A DNA stretch of 64,000 bases from Athripsodes cinereus. Taxonomy: Eukaryota > Arthropoda > Insecta > Trichoptera > Leptoceridae. The notes beneath the pieces were generated by a model. That model saw only the letters and a list, made by a program, of their open reading frames with translations. It had not been told where the DNA came from and made no database searches. Below are positions 33,792-44,517 of the stretch, piece after piece (within the stretch, counting starts at the first letter, position 1; the number at the start of each line of letters is the position of its first letter). The stretch covers positions 14,753,982-14,817,981 of the forward strand of contig OX388314.1 of the NCBI GenBank assembly GCA_947579605.1, written 5' to 3'. The position numbers and the translations under genes were made by a program.

Positions 33792-35048
33792 ATACGTAGA
33801 CAATTTCTTACATTCTTCATCTTCAAGCATTTTTTTCTTCTTTTTCACAACTTCACGCACTTCCTTCTTGCATGTCTTGTATACTTCTTTCTTTCGCTCT
33901 TTTTCAAATGTGTCACACTGTTTCACACTCAGTAAGTCTTTCCAAGCATTCTTCTTCTTATCTACAGCTTCTTTCACATCATTATCCCACCATGCATCGC
34001 CTTTTTTACGTCCTACTTTAGCTTCACCACATGCTTCTTTTGCACTCCCTACAAGCACACTTTTTAAGACATCCCACCTTTCATTCATCGTTAGATCATT
34101 CTTTTCGTTCGCGCTAAGCTTCTCATTCACAGTTTTTACATATTCATTCTTTACATTCTCATCTTTCAGTTTTTCGACTCTCAATCTCATAGATGGCGTG
34201 GACTTTTGTGTTCTTGAACGCCAACCGGAGAATAGATTTATTCTTGAGACGACAAGAAAATGGTCCGTCTCCAGCTCAGCGCCTCGATACACTCTAGTGT
34301 CCGTGGTCGCCTTCCTGAGACGAGAGTCCACACACACGAGGTCAATCATCGATCTTTCATTCCCTCTCTCCCAGGTATACGAGTGGATCTCTTTGTGGGG
34401 GAAAAAGGTATTCGCCACAAAGAGATCCATCTCCAAACACATTTCAATTATTCTCTTACCATTATCGTTCACTCTACTGTCTCCATTCATTCCCAAAACA
34501 TTTTCAAGTTCATTCCTTCTAACACCCACCCATCCATTCAAATCACCTGCCAAGATCAATCTTTCATTATCTTTTTTATCTTCTGCAATCTTTCTCACGC
34601 AATTCCAGAACTCTTCCTTTTCCGTCTCTATGGCATCGTTCCCAGGACCATACCCAACTATGAGTAAGATCCTAGTCATCCCCACTTTGAAACGAATCCA
34701 GATTAGCCTGGGGCTTACACATTCATACCCTTTCATACATTCACTCATTCTTTTCGATAAAAAAGCACCCACACCTTGACACGCGTGTTGTGTATCTGGG
34801 ACACCAGACCACAACTCGATCCTTCCATCACTTTCTTTAATACCACATCCTTTCCTCTTCGTTTCGCATACACATAAAACATCCAAATACTTATCATTCA
34901 TCATCTCTAAAATTTCGTCCGTCTTTCTCACCATCCCTCCTCTCACATTCAAAACTCCCACCCTACATTCCGCTCTCCTCTTTGTGCCCTTCACCCACTT
35001 TGACGCGGCATGATGGGTGGCAAGCCTCATCGCTGCCATATGCGTCAA
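33714..35048 (-). CDS. NLTR-1 endonuclease half, chimeric 3' end (unit 1)
   Basis: 444 residues. The first 419 are an apurinic-endonuclease-like (EEP) domain and linker: LNVRG at 33-37, CETK at 61-64 (catalytic Glu), GYGPGND at 132-138, AGDLNGWVG at 167-175 (catalytic Asp/Asn), SYTW at 223-226, IDLVCVD at 235-241 and TDHFLV at 261-266 (Asp-His). A Lys-rich linker toward RT follows. Such enzymes nick target DNA for reverse transcription. The last 25 residues are read from the inserted LTR and are not native. Start: first Met at 35048; no upstream in-frame domain is recognised. As a separate protein it would lack RT. Confidence 0.92.
   Translation of the reverse strand: MTHMAAMRLATHHAASKWVKGTKRRAECRVGVLNVRGGMVRKTDEILEMMNDKYLDVLCVCETKRKGCGIKESDGRIELWSGVPDTQHACQGVGAFLSKRMSECMKGYECVSPRLIWIRFKVGMTRILLIVGYGPGNDAIETEKEEFWNCVRKIAEDKKDNERLILAGDLNGWVGVRRNELENVLGMNGDSRVNDNGKRIIEMCLEMDLFVANTFFPHKEIHSYTWERGNERSMIDLVCVDSRLRKATTDTRVYRGAELETDHFLVVSRINLFSGWRSRTQKSTPSMRLRVEKLKDENVKNEYVKTVNEKLSANEKNDLTMNERWDVLKSVLVGSAKEACGEAKVGRKKGDAWWDNDVKEAVDKKKNAWKDLLSVKQCDTFEKERKKEVYKTCKKEVREVVKKKKKMLEDEECKKLSTYCHEMNIYKTVYIIFIYLDRIFVVGN
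33792..33795. repeat. Target duplication of LTR element (ATAC)
   Basis: Partner of 25046-25049. On either side, NLTR-1 coding sequence is in the same frame. Confidence 0.9.
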
Positions 35049-35250
35049 AGCGTACTACCTATGGTCCTACATTCTACCCCCCACCGCCAAGGAAAACAAA
35101 AAATCCACCACCCTGCAACCCATCACCAAAGCTTAGAAGTAAATTAAATTGTAATTAAAAGCCACCACCTTTATACTGTTACTCCTCTGAACAAGAGGAT
35201 ACCGATGAAAAGTCAAGGTCACCGATTCCTAGAAAAAGGCCCTGCGGGCC
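33792..35250 (-). mobile_element. NLTR-1 main copy, 5' half (endonuclease part), unit 1
   Basis: Coding part 33792-35048 plus about 200 bp of likely 5' UTR. The exact 5' end is not visible. GC-richer sequence with a GGCCC/GGGCC palindrome near 35241-35252 gives way to AT-rich flank after about 35255, so I put the border there. No target duplication for NLTR-1 itself was found. Confidence 0.8.
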
Positions 35251-35255
35251 GGCAA

Positions 35256-38200
35256 TAATGTATGAGATTGACAATAACAAGACAAATACACAAACAACAC
35301 TATTTGAGCTGGTAGGTATTGTTTACTTGGAATTAAACAAAAACCTACAAAGACACAACTTTATATGAATAAGAATAAAAAAGAAATCAATAACACGATA
35401 ATAAGACAGACCTTTCACGGCGCGCGGTAGAACCAAGACTAATGTGCTATGCTCGAGGATTTCAGCACAGCGATTGTGTGTAGGTATAGATGAAGCGGCA
35501 ACAATGCGATAGATTGATTATGGATGACTCTATCTTATAATCTGCAATAAACAAAACAAAAAAGCAAGAAATTGTAGATATATTGTTACTAAACTAAAAT
35601 GGAAATGAACGATAAGTAAAAATTAATTCGTAGGGAAACGCTCAACGTTATTCAGTACCAGAGTAAATTTTCATTAACCTCAAAAAACGAGTAAAAATTT
35701 AAACGTTTATTAGTTAAATGTATGTACCTGTTTTATTATTTAACATGTGTTAATTCTCTCATATATGAATCCCATTTGTGTTAAAAATGAAAATAATTAC
35801 AACTACATGTTATAAATTGTTGGCACAACAATAAGTTGCAACATTTTAAGTGTTTAAATTTACAAAAATCTGCGGAAAATACCTAATTTAATTCAATTAA
35901 AGCTCTACAGCGGCACCGGTATTTGAGTTATTTATGTTTGATATATAAATTGGGTATATCCATAAGAGACAAAGTATTAGAAAAATATGTATCTATAGTT
36001 ACATTCGCTAAATGATAAAACAAGTTTTTATTCTATTTCATTTTCTTCTCATGTCATGTCAAATTCCCCCACTTTTTTAAAAATGATATGGTTTTTCAAA
36101 TAAATGCGGCAAAAGTAAATCTCAAACAATACTCAAATTGAGCGATATGACTGTGTCGTGAAGATGGAGTAGGATTGCAGCAGGAGGATTCATGTCATGG
36201 ATCTCTCGATAGAAATTCATAGACTCTATCATCAGGTTACCGATTACACCAATTTTAGCGATAACTTGAGTGAATACTTCGGCCTCTTTTTGTTGTGATG
36301 TTTACCTAATAAATCCGATAGAGATCTCGACAACAAAAATATGAAAGTTTACATACTGATCAATATGTATTTCTGGTAGGTACTTGTGCATAATATTATT
36401 ATGCACCTTTTCTCATTGTCTTAGTTAGTAGGTATTTTCTCAAGAAATCCCATTGTTTTACTTTCAGAATCACTCCAAACTAAATTTTTCAACACATATT
36501 TTGAACATCCACTCTCTCTAGTTTCTTCTGGGGTATTATATACAGGTCTTTTCCTCTATTTTCTATAGCTTTCAATCTTCTAAGTAGTGGCTTAAAATTA
36601 ATGTATTTTGTGAATGACAGTTTTTTCTTCATGTGAAACAATCCAGAACGAGAAAGTAGCGAAGATTCGCATATAAATCGCAATAAGATGTCTGTTGTGT
36701 TTTTTTAGTCTTAATTAACTATATTAACTTGTAAGATTATTACAATAACTTGGCTGGTGCCGGCGAGGAACATGTGTTATACATTTTGGAAATTCAGTAC
36801 CTGCGTACGGAGTGATTAATTTTCATTGCTATATTGTTGCATTGTGTAAGATCTTCTATAATACATTTATCGTATTTATGATATATTTTCTCTTTATTAC
36901 TTAGTAAGCAGCAATATCATACATTTCTGGAGTTTAAAAATAATGAGCTGGAGAATGGTTGACATATTAATACAATAATTCAGACACGAATCAAATAAAT
37001 TTAGACATGTTCGGTAGTTTAAACAGTAGAGTTTCAAACTCAATCGAGAAATTTCTGGTTCGAAAATAGCTATCGACATACTTCATAGTTACGTCACAAA
37101 TAGGTATAAATATAGGTAGGTATAGCTGTCAGTGTGTTTGGTGTGCATGTGTGTTCATAATAAACCCAAATTCACTTTGCAAAAGACCTATCTATGTAAA
37201 TATATAAATTATAATATAAAGAATGATAATTTGAACATAAATACTATTTACAAACTAAACATCCTGTAACCTGCAAAGGAATGAAAATATATAGATTGAG
37301 AAACATACATAATATATGCATGTAATGTAGTGTAGTTTATTTTGGTCAAATAGCTCTTGTTTTTGAAGAGGTTGTTCAATATGTGGATGTGGATCCATCG
37401 CCTCGCGTTCTGAATATAAATGCCCGAGTTACAGACATGTGAAAACCCTTTAAGATATAAGATATATCACTCAAAAATTAAGAGGACGGGATTTTAATTA
37501 TGAATGCTGAAATCCAGTATTAAATGTAATAGGCAAAACATTTTATGAGAATTACAAAATATAGGGATGGATGTTTAAAAAGTATGATTTTGTATAGATT
37601 AAAGGTACCCAAATATATGCACAAAAATGTATCAGGTGCCTTGACGTTGCATAGGTGTGGACAGATTTTTTTTTTTAAATCTATACGTACTTATTATGCA
37701 GAGTTAGCCTAGAAAGAAAATGAGTTTATTTTATTTAGATCATTATCAAATCTGAGTTACATTTTTAGCTTCTGAAATCTCCTCGTAAAATAATTTCAAT
37801 TTGTGTTTCGTTTTAAAATGTGAATGATTGTATTTATTAATACATCTTGATTATTTAATCTGCTTTTGAACTAAGATATATCAGAAAAACGTATTCTATA
37901 AAAGATCTAAAAAATAAAAAAAAAATATTAAAAAACTGAGCTACTCATTAAGAGTGCTTTTAAGTTGCTCGTAAATTGAATTTCGACTGTATTTATGGAT
38001 ATCCTAGGTACCGAACAGGCCAATAAAACTGTCTTGTTACGGATCAAAGTAAAACATTGATGTACCTATAGGTACCTAAATATTGTATTATGTACCGAGA
38101 TACCTACACTGCACTTATGGATGTACGCAGTGAGCTCGAGGCTCGAGACCTAATATCGTTCGCAAAGTTTTTGAAGTACCAAGTGTCTGCAGACAGACAT

Positions 38201-38511
38201 GCCAATTTGTGAGAAATTCAGGAAAATAACATCGGTAATCGATACCAAAGAACAATCGGATGTGGAAATCAATACACAGCAAGGATGGCCAAATTATTTT
38301 ATCTTATAAATAAAAAAATTATATTAATGGGTTTAAAATTAATGTAATTAAAGTGAATAAAACTTACGTTCCCGTCCGGGAATTTTGTTTGTAATATATC
38401 TACAAAATTAAATTCTTGCGATGGTCACAATTTATTTAAAATATGATTAATAAATATGAATTACGATTTTGACAAACCAAAAGAATCTTTTCTGATATAT
38501 AAAAATATTTT
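35256..38511. other. Flank within duplication unit 1, non-coding
   Basis: AT-rich with no supported gene. Frames of 60-64 codons at 36489 and 36897 (minus) recur in unit 2 only because the DNA is duplicated. Confidence 0.6.
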
Positions 38512-38517
38512 AATATA
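38512..38517. other. Junction between the two duplication units
   Basis: Unit 1 matches unit 2 up to 38511. Clear homology to the unit start resumes at 38518 (with 29256). The six bases between are AATATA, four of which also match the unit start. A short filler or microhomology joint like this fits end-joining or template switching. Confidence 0.8.
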
Positions 38518-40516
38518 CACATATCATAATATTCGTTCCACTTGTAAAATAATAATAACTAAACACTTTATAGTTCACATCTTCACTCTAACACTATTGA
38601 ATAATATTATTATAATATTTGACACCACAATTTTAAAATTATAACACATTAAATAGTTTATTCCATTTGTAACATCGATAGATCCGCAAGTGAATCTCAA
38701 CCTGTTACATCATAGCGTTGTCCTTTCTTCTTACATTAGTCCTCTCCAGCAATTTATGTTATTGTACACCACTCTCTTTTGTGTTAACAGAGAGGATACA
38801 ATGCTACACAATCCTATCTAGTCGTCTTTTGGTTTCCATAAAACTTCTATCATCGCTGTCCAAACTTTCCACCAAGTTTCTTGCAAGTAAATCATGTTGT
38901 TATCCTACCAATAAATATTCAATTGAAATAATTATCTCATTTTAGCGCACGCATAATTCCTAATACCCTTTGTCTCAGGTTTCTTTGTTCCATTCAGCAA
39001 CATCACAATATCAGGCATACAGTTTAACAACCACTGATCGTATACATCCCGTTAGGTACTATAATATCCCGTATACCTATCTGCTTGCATCTTTATTTAA
39101 AACTATAGTTTTTTGTCATTCCAGTAATAATATTATTTCCACTCTCGTTCTTGGTTTTAAATATTATAACGTATTAATTAATATCTTAGTATCTATAGGT
39201 TGTACATCTTATTTCTCTATTTGGAAGACATGATGTGTTATATCAGCGAACACCAGCCTCTTTCTTCTTAGAATATTTTCATAAATTCGTTTCTTCTTCC
39301 AGTCCTCCATTTTAAAATGATAGATACCACCTTTCAGGGTACACAAAGAGTTCCAACGTTATCCAATGTGAAGCCCTTGGTTTTGCCCCCCCCGGGCTTA
39401 AAAGAGTGTAGGTTATCCCCTCCAACCTGAGCCTGTAAGAATGAATATCCACTATTTCTTCCTGCTAACCGTTTTACATATAACCGTAATCATAATCAAT
39501 AATAATTCGGTTATTGCCTCCTTATCCGCTCCATGCTTATATGATGGTACGTCATCCGATAATCTTAAAATCTGGTTTAATATTATTTCAAACTGAATAA
39601 TCTATTTACCATTCATACCTAAATCATAAATTTATTTCACACCCCAAATAATTAACTTGACAGAATTCTTAAAGTTTAAAAACAAACACTTAGCTTACAA
39701 ATACTGTAAAATGTTAAGACCATATCCCCAAAAAAATAATAATACCTATTATAATTAGGTACAATTCTAATCCTTAACAAACATCCAATTGATACATATA
39801 ACTAACATCAAACTATATACCTATTATTTATCCATTTTACTCAAATACTATAATATCTAAAAATCCTAAAACTCTAGTCATATACCCATATACATAAAAT
39901 ACACTTCGCATACATAATACCCATGTTTACAAGTCTACTTGGGAATATAATATTCCATTTTTCTAACACCCAATCTTCTTATGAAAGTACATATTTTTGG
40001 TACCTATATACATTATTGAATAAAATAAAGAACTATTCAGGATTTCAACATATATATACCTATCCAATTTTATACCTGAATCACAAGCGTTCTTTAATAG
40101 ACTATTCATAAGGACATAATTCCGAATGAACTCTTAAGGGTTCACGATATTATTGTGCATAACGTTTGGTATATACCTATAGATAGCCAAACACAAATAT
40201 AATATCATGTTGCCTAATTCGACTAACACTATAATCCATGGATAACCAACCCGCGGTTCTCGAAGTAAAAAAAATCAACAACCAATTTCCTCGCTACATC
40301 TACCAAGAATAAATTTTATTCCTCCCCTCAAAAACCAAACACATTCCTCTGTCCATAACCCAGTTCTACTCCTCAAAACCCATTTATGCTCTCCCCCCCT
40401 CCAATATTCATGATTTTAGTTATTTATCATCGCAAACCCAAAACCCACTTCTACTCCGTAAAAACCCAGTTTATGTCTGCAATGACAGACATAATATTCT
40501 GGTCCAAGGCACCATT

Positions 40517-43053
40517 TGAGATGATCCTACCTATTTTAAACCATTCTAAGCTCCGAATTTGCAACATCCTAGCTTCTAAACTATACCTACTGTAATAATT
40601 GATTCCCAAACTAGAAGTGACAACCCTATTCAGCTAGCTAAGAATTGTATGAATTTTCGCATTGTTGCAAATATACGTACGAAATATCGCATTCCTAATT
40701 GAATTAATTAACGAATTTTGGCCTTTCGTGATCGTCTCGATTTATCTATTAACTATTTTCATAGATTTAGACCCAGTACGTTGTGTTTTGACGATAATTT
40801 TACCTACGTTGTGTATTTTTTTTAAAACGCAAAATAAGTCACCTGAAATATACATTTCAATAATCAAAAAGAACAACAAAATCACAAAATCAATAAAACA
40901 ATTTAAACATGAATTTTGATACATATTAACTCTAAGGTCAACTTTGACGTCAGATCACTTACCTTGAGATACTGTAAAATAACATAATAAAAATAGTGCA
41001 TAATAAAACATAACGAAATATAACATAACAATCATCATAACATAAAATTCAAATAATATTATTCTATATCATTACGAGAATGTTGTATGGTAACTGGTTG
41101 CCGATCTATGTCCCTACATAAGATAACCATTTCATAGTTTCTATAGCCGATGTATGTACATATGTTCTACAACATACCTACTAATTCGTTGCGTCGTAAA
41201 GGACAGTGGCGCACCCAAAAACATAACTTTATTACTTTTGAATATTAATTAAATTTCAACACAATTGCTATGACATCATTTTCAGAGACTAACTACCATG
41301 TTAGTGCATGGAAAGCATGCTGTGTCCATGCTAAAGGAGCGCCGCCTTCGCTCCCTCACGTCTCAAAACTCGCCATGCCGTACTTTGAGCCCGAGTGCAC
41401 TATTCTACAGCCGAATATATATAAAATAATATATAAGATATATTTTCACTAGGACATGCAATCTGTTGCAAACATGCGGACATGCAAACATATAATAATA
41501 TTAGTCCTAAAGATTCCTGATCATTGAGCTTCAGCCAAAGGGCGCAGATAACCCCTTCAAGCTATACTCTAGCAGAATTCGAGGAATGGAGCTGTACCTG
41601 CTTCAGTCGGAGAACATTTGAAATAAATACTTTTTCATTGGTTAAGTTGATTTATACGCAGAGAAAGCACCACCAATCTCTACGCACATCCAACCAGGTT
41701 AATGATTGCAAGGTGTGTTCTTACAGAACTGATAAGATAGACTACTAATATAGTTAGCAATATCACGAACAGTGATTTACCAACCAGTTAATAATAATTA
41801 AAGTTAATTAAACATAATATCCATTTACAAATGCTCAAAGACCTTATAATGGATTGTGGGTCCTCCAGCATATAGGGAAAGGAGAGAATTTTGTTAGTTG
41901 AACTAGGTACTTATATTTACAAAATTTGATTTAAATAATTATCATGCATAATTATATACTACAATATCATATATTTTGTTAAGAAAGGAATAACGTCGTA
42001 CCCAAATCGTCTGGGGCCTAACAAACGACTGGACAAAACTACATTCCCTAGAAGGAAAAGGGTTTATGTAGGGATTTTTGGATAAATGGTATTAATATAA
42101 ATATATTAATATAATAATACATAAACAATACGATATAACCATGCCTTGCAAAAATGTTAATTAATACATTCTAGAATTTCACAACAATATAAGTAGAAAA
42201 AATCCAGTAAATTTATAGAAGACAAATGACATCGATGATAAAATATGTAATTAAATAAATAAATAATATCCTGCTCTACATAAAACTCCTCTCCGAACTG
42301 CTTAATCCTTCGTAATGGTACAATAAATTAAATAAAAATATAATATTAGCTAGATCTGTGCGCCACTGCTATCGGTCTGGTTCTAGGTGTGTCGTACCCC
42401 GCTATATTATATCAGTCACAGGTACATACATACATACAAAAATGCTGAAAATAAATATACATAATTCCTTTGTTTTCAAAATCTGAAAAATAATAAATCC
42501 TTGAGTACGACGACTACTTTGTAGACAACAATATCCTCCTAAATATCACGACACCTAGATTTAAATAAATTAATAATATTGAAAAATCTTATCTTATGAC
42601 AGCTGGCAGGCTCACGGATTTTAAAATGTTAATTAAAAGTAATTTAGGATGATCTATATATATTCCCAAATGTGGAAATATCACTAAAATATAATGTACT
42701 AACTACTATCGAAGGTGGGTAAATAAATATTAAAATATGTCGAATTCAAACACTGAGATTAATATGATTGAGTCCCACCTCTCCTAGGTTCAAAACTAAA
42801 CTGCCAAGAGTCATCTATCCTACCTCTTCAGATCCTGAAAAATGCCCTAGCAACACACAAAAAAACAACTTCCATCTCTTTATGACACACACCAAAATAT
42901 ACCTGTCTCTGTCTCCTACATAGATAGATAGATCATCATCATCCACTTGAAATTAAACTAAGTTTCATTCCTATATTAATTACCTACTACAAATATTCGA
43001 TCTAGGTATATAAAAATAATATATACCGTCTTGTATATATTCATTTCATGACA
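40517..43053 (-). repeat. LTR copy C (from the tandem duplication)
   Basis: A 2,537-bp copy of LTR B at offset 9,262. It shares with B the A at the site where copy A has G (25467), so it came from B. The PBS-like site lies at 40499-40514. Confidence 0.93.
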
Positions 43054-44310
43054 ATACGTAGACAATTTCTTACATTCTTCATCTTCAAGCATTTTTTTCT
43101 TCTTTTTCACAACTTCACGCACTTCCTTCTTGCATGTCTTGTATACTTCTTTCTTTCGCTCTTTTTCAAATGTGTCACACTGTTTCACACTCAGTAAGTC
43201 TTTCCAAGCATTCTTCTTCTTATCTACAGCTTCTTTCACATCATTATCCCACCATGCATCGCCTTTTTTACGTCCTACTTTAGCTTCACCACATGCTTCT
43301 TTTGCACTCCCTACAAGCACACTTTTTAAGACATCCCACCTTTCATTCATCGTTAGATCATTCTTTTCGTTCGCGCTAAGCTTCTCATTCACAGTTTTTA
43401 CATATTCATTCTTTACATTCTCATCTTTCAGTTTTTCGACTCTCAATCTCATAGATGGCGTGGACTTTTGTGTTCTTGAACGCCAACCGGAGAATAGATT
43501 TATTCTTGAGACGACAAGAAAATGGTCCGTCTCCAGCTCAGCGCCTCGATACACTCTAGTGTCCGTGGTCGCCTTCCTGAGACGAGAGTCCACACACACG
43601 AGGTCAATCATCGATCTTTCATTCCCTCTCTCCCAGGTATACGAGTGGATCTCTTTGTGGGGGAAAAAGGTATTCGCCACAAAGAGATCCATCTCCAAAC
43701 ACATTTCAATTATTCTCTTACCATTATCGTTCACTCTACTGTCTCCATTCATTCCCAAAACATTTTCAAGTTCATTCCTTCTAACACCCACCCATCCATT
43801 CAAATCACCTGCCAAGATCAATCTTTCATTATCTTTTTTATCTTCTGCAATCTTTCTCACGCAATTCCAGAACTCTTCCTTTTCCGTCTCTATGGCATCG
43901 TTCCCAGGACCATACCCAACTATGAGTAAGATCCTAGTCATCCCCACTTTGAAACGAATCCAGATTAGCCTGGGGCTTACACATTCATACCCTTTCATAC
44001 ATTCACTCATTCTTTTCGATAAAAAAGCACCCACACCTTGACACGCGTGTTGTGTATCTGGGACACCAGACCACAACTCGATCCTTCCATCACTTTCTTT
44101 AATACCACATCCTTTCCTCTTCGTTTCGCATACACATAAAACATCCAAATACTTATCATTCATCATCTCTAAAATTTCGTCCGTCTTTCTCACCATCCCT
44201 CCTCTCACATTCAAAACTCCCACCCTACATTCCGCTCTCCTCTTTGTGCCCTTCACCCACTTTGACGCGGCATGATGGGTGGCAAGCCTCATCGCTGCCA
44301 TATGCGTCAA
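42976..44310 (-). CDS. NLTR-1 endonuclease half, chimeric 3' end (unit 2)
   Basis: The predicted 444-residue product is identical to that at 33714-35048, including the 25 LTR-encoded C-terminal residues and all endonuclease motifs. It arose by the tandem duplication, not by retrotransposition, since the flanks and chimeric junction are copied too. Confidence 0.92.
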   Translation of the reverse strand: MTHMAAMRLATHHAASKWVKGTKRRAECRVGVLNVRGGMVRKTDEILEMMNDKYLDVLCVCETKRKGCGIKESDGRIELWSGVPDTQHACQGVGAFLSKRMSECMKGYECVSPRLIWIRFKVGMTRILLIVGYGPGNDAIETEKEEFWNCVRKIAEDKKDNERLILAGDLNGWVGVRRNELENVLGMNGDSRVNDNGKRIIEMCLEMDLFVANTFFPHKEIHSYTWERGNERSMIDLVCVDSRLRKATTDTRVYRGAELETDHFLVVSRINLFSGWRSRTQKSTPSMRLRVEKLKDENVKNEYVKTVNEKLSANEKNDLTMNERWDVLKSVLVGSAKEACGEAKVGRKKGDAWWDNDVKEAVDKKKNAWKDLLSVKQCDTFEKERKKEVYKTCKKEVREVVKKKKKMLEDEECKKLSTYCHEMNIYKTVYIIFIYLDRIFVVGN

Positions 44311-44512
44311 AGCGTACTACCTATGGTCCTACATTCTACCCCCCACCGCCAAGGAAAACAAAAAATCCACCACCCTGCAACCCATCACCAAAGCTTAGAA
44401 GTAAATTAAATTGTAATTAAAAGCCACCACCTTTATACTGTTACTCCTCTGAACAAGAGGATACCGATGAAAAGTCAAGGTCACCGATTCCTAGAAAAAG
44501 GCCCTGCGGGCC
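43054..44512 (-). mobile_element. NLTR-1 5' half, unit 2
   Basis: Copy of 33792-35250 at offset 9,262, again bordered by ATAC and an LTR. Confidence 0.85.
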
Positions 44513-44517
44513 GGCAA

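Larger units (their letters stand above)
29251..38512. repeat. Tandem duplication unit 1 (9,262 bp)
   Basis: Matches 38513-47774 at a constant offset of 9,262. The unit holds the right 2.0 kb of the LTR interior, LTR copy B, the NLTR-1 endonuclease half and about 3.3 kb of flank. In the parts I compared there is one clear substitution (C at 37957, G at 47219). Homology begins at about 29251-29256, and the last matching base is 38511. Confidence 0.95.

Noticed and set aside
33868..34779. 303-codon plus-strand frame, also at 43130-44041
   Set aside because: Antisense of the endonuclease domain; repeated only because the locus is duplicated.
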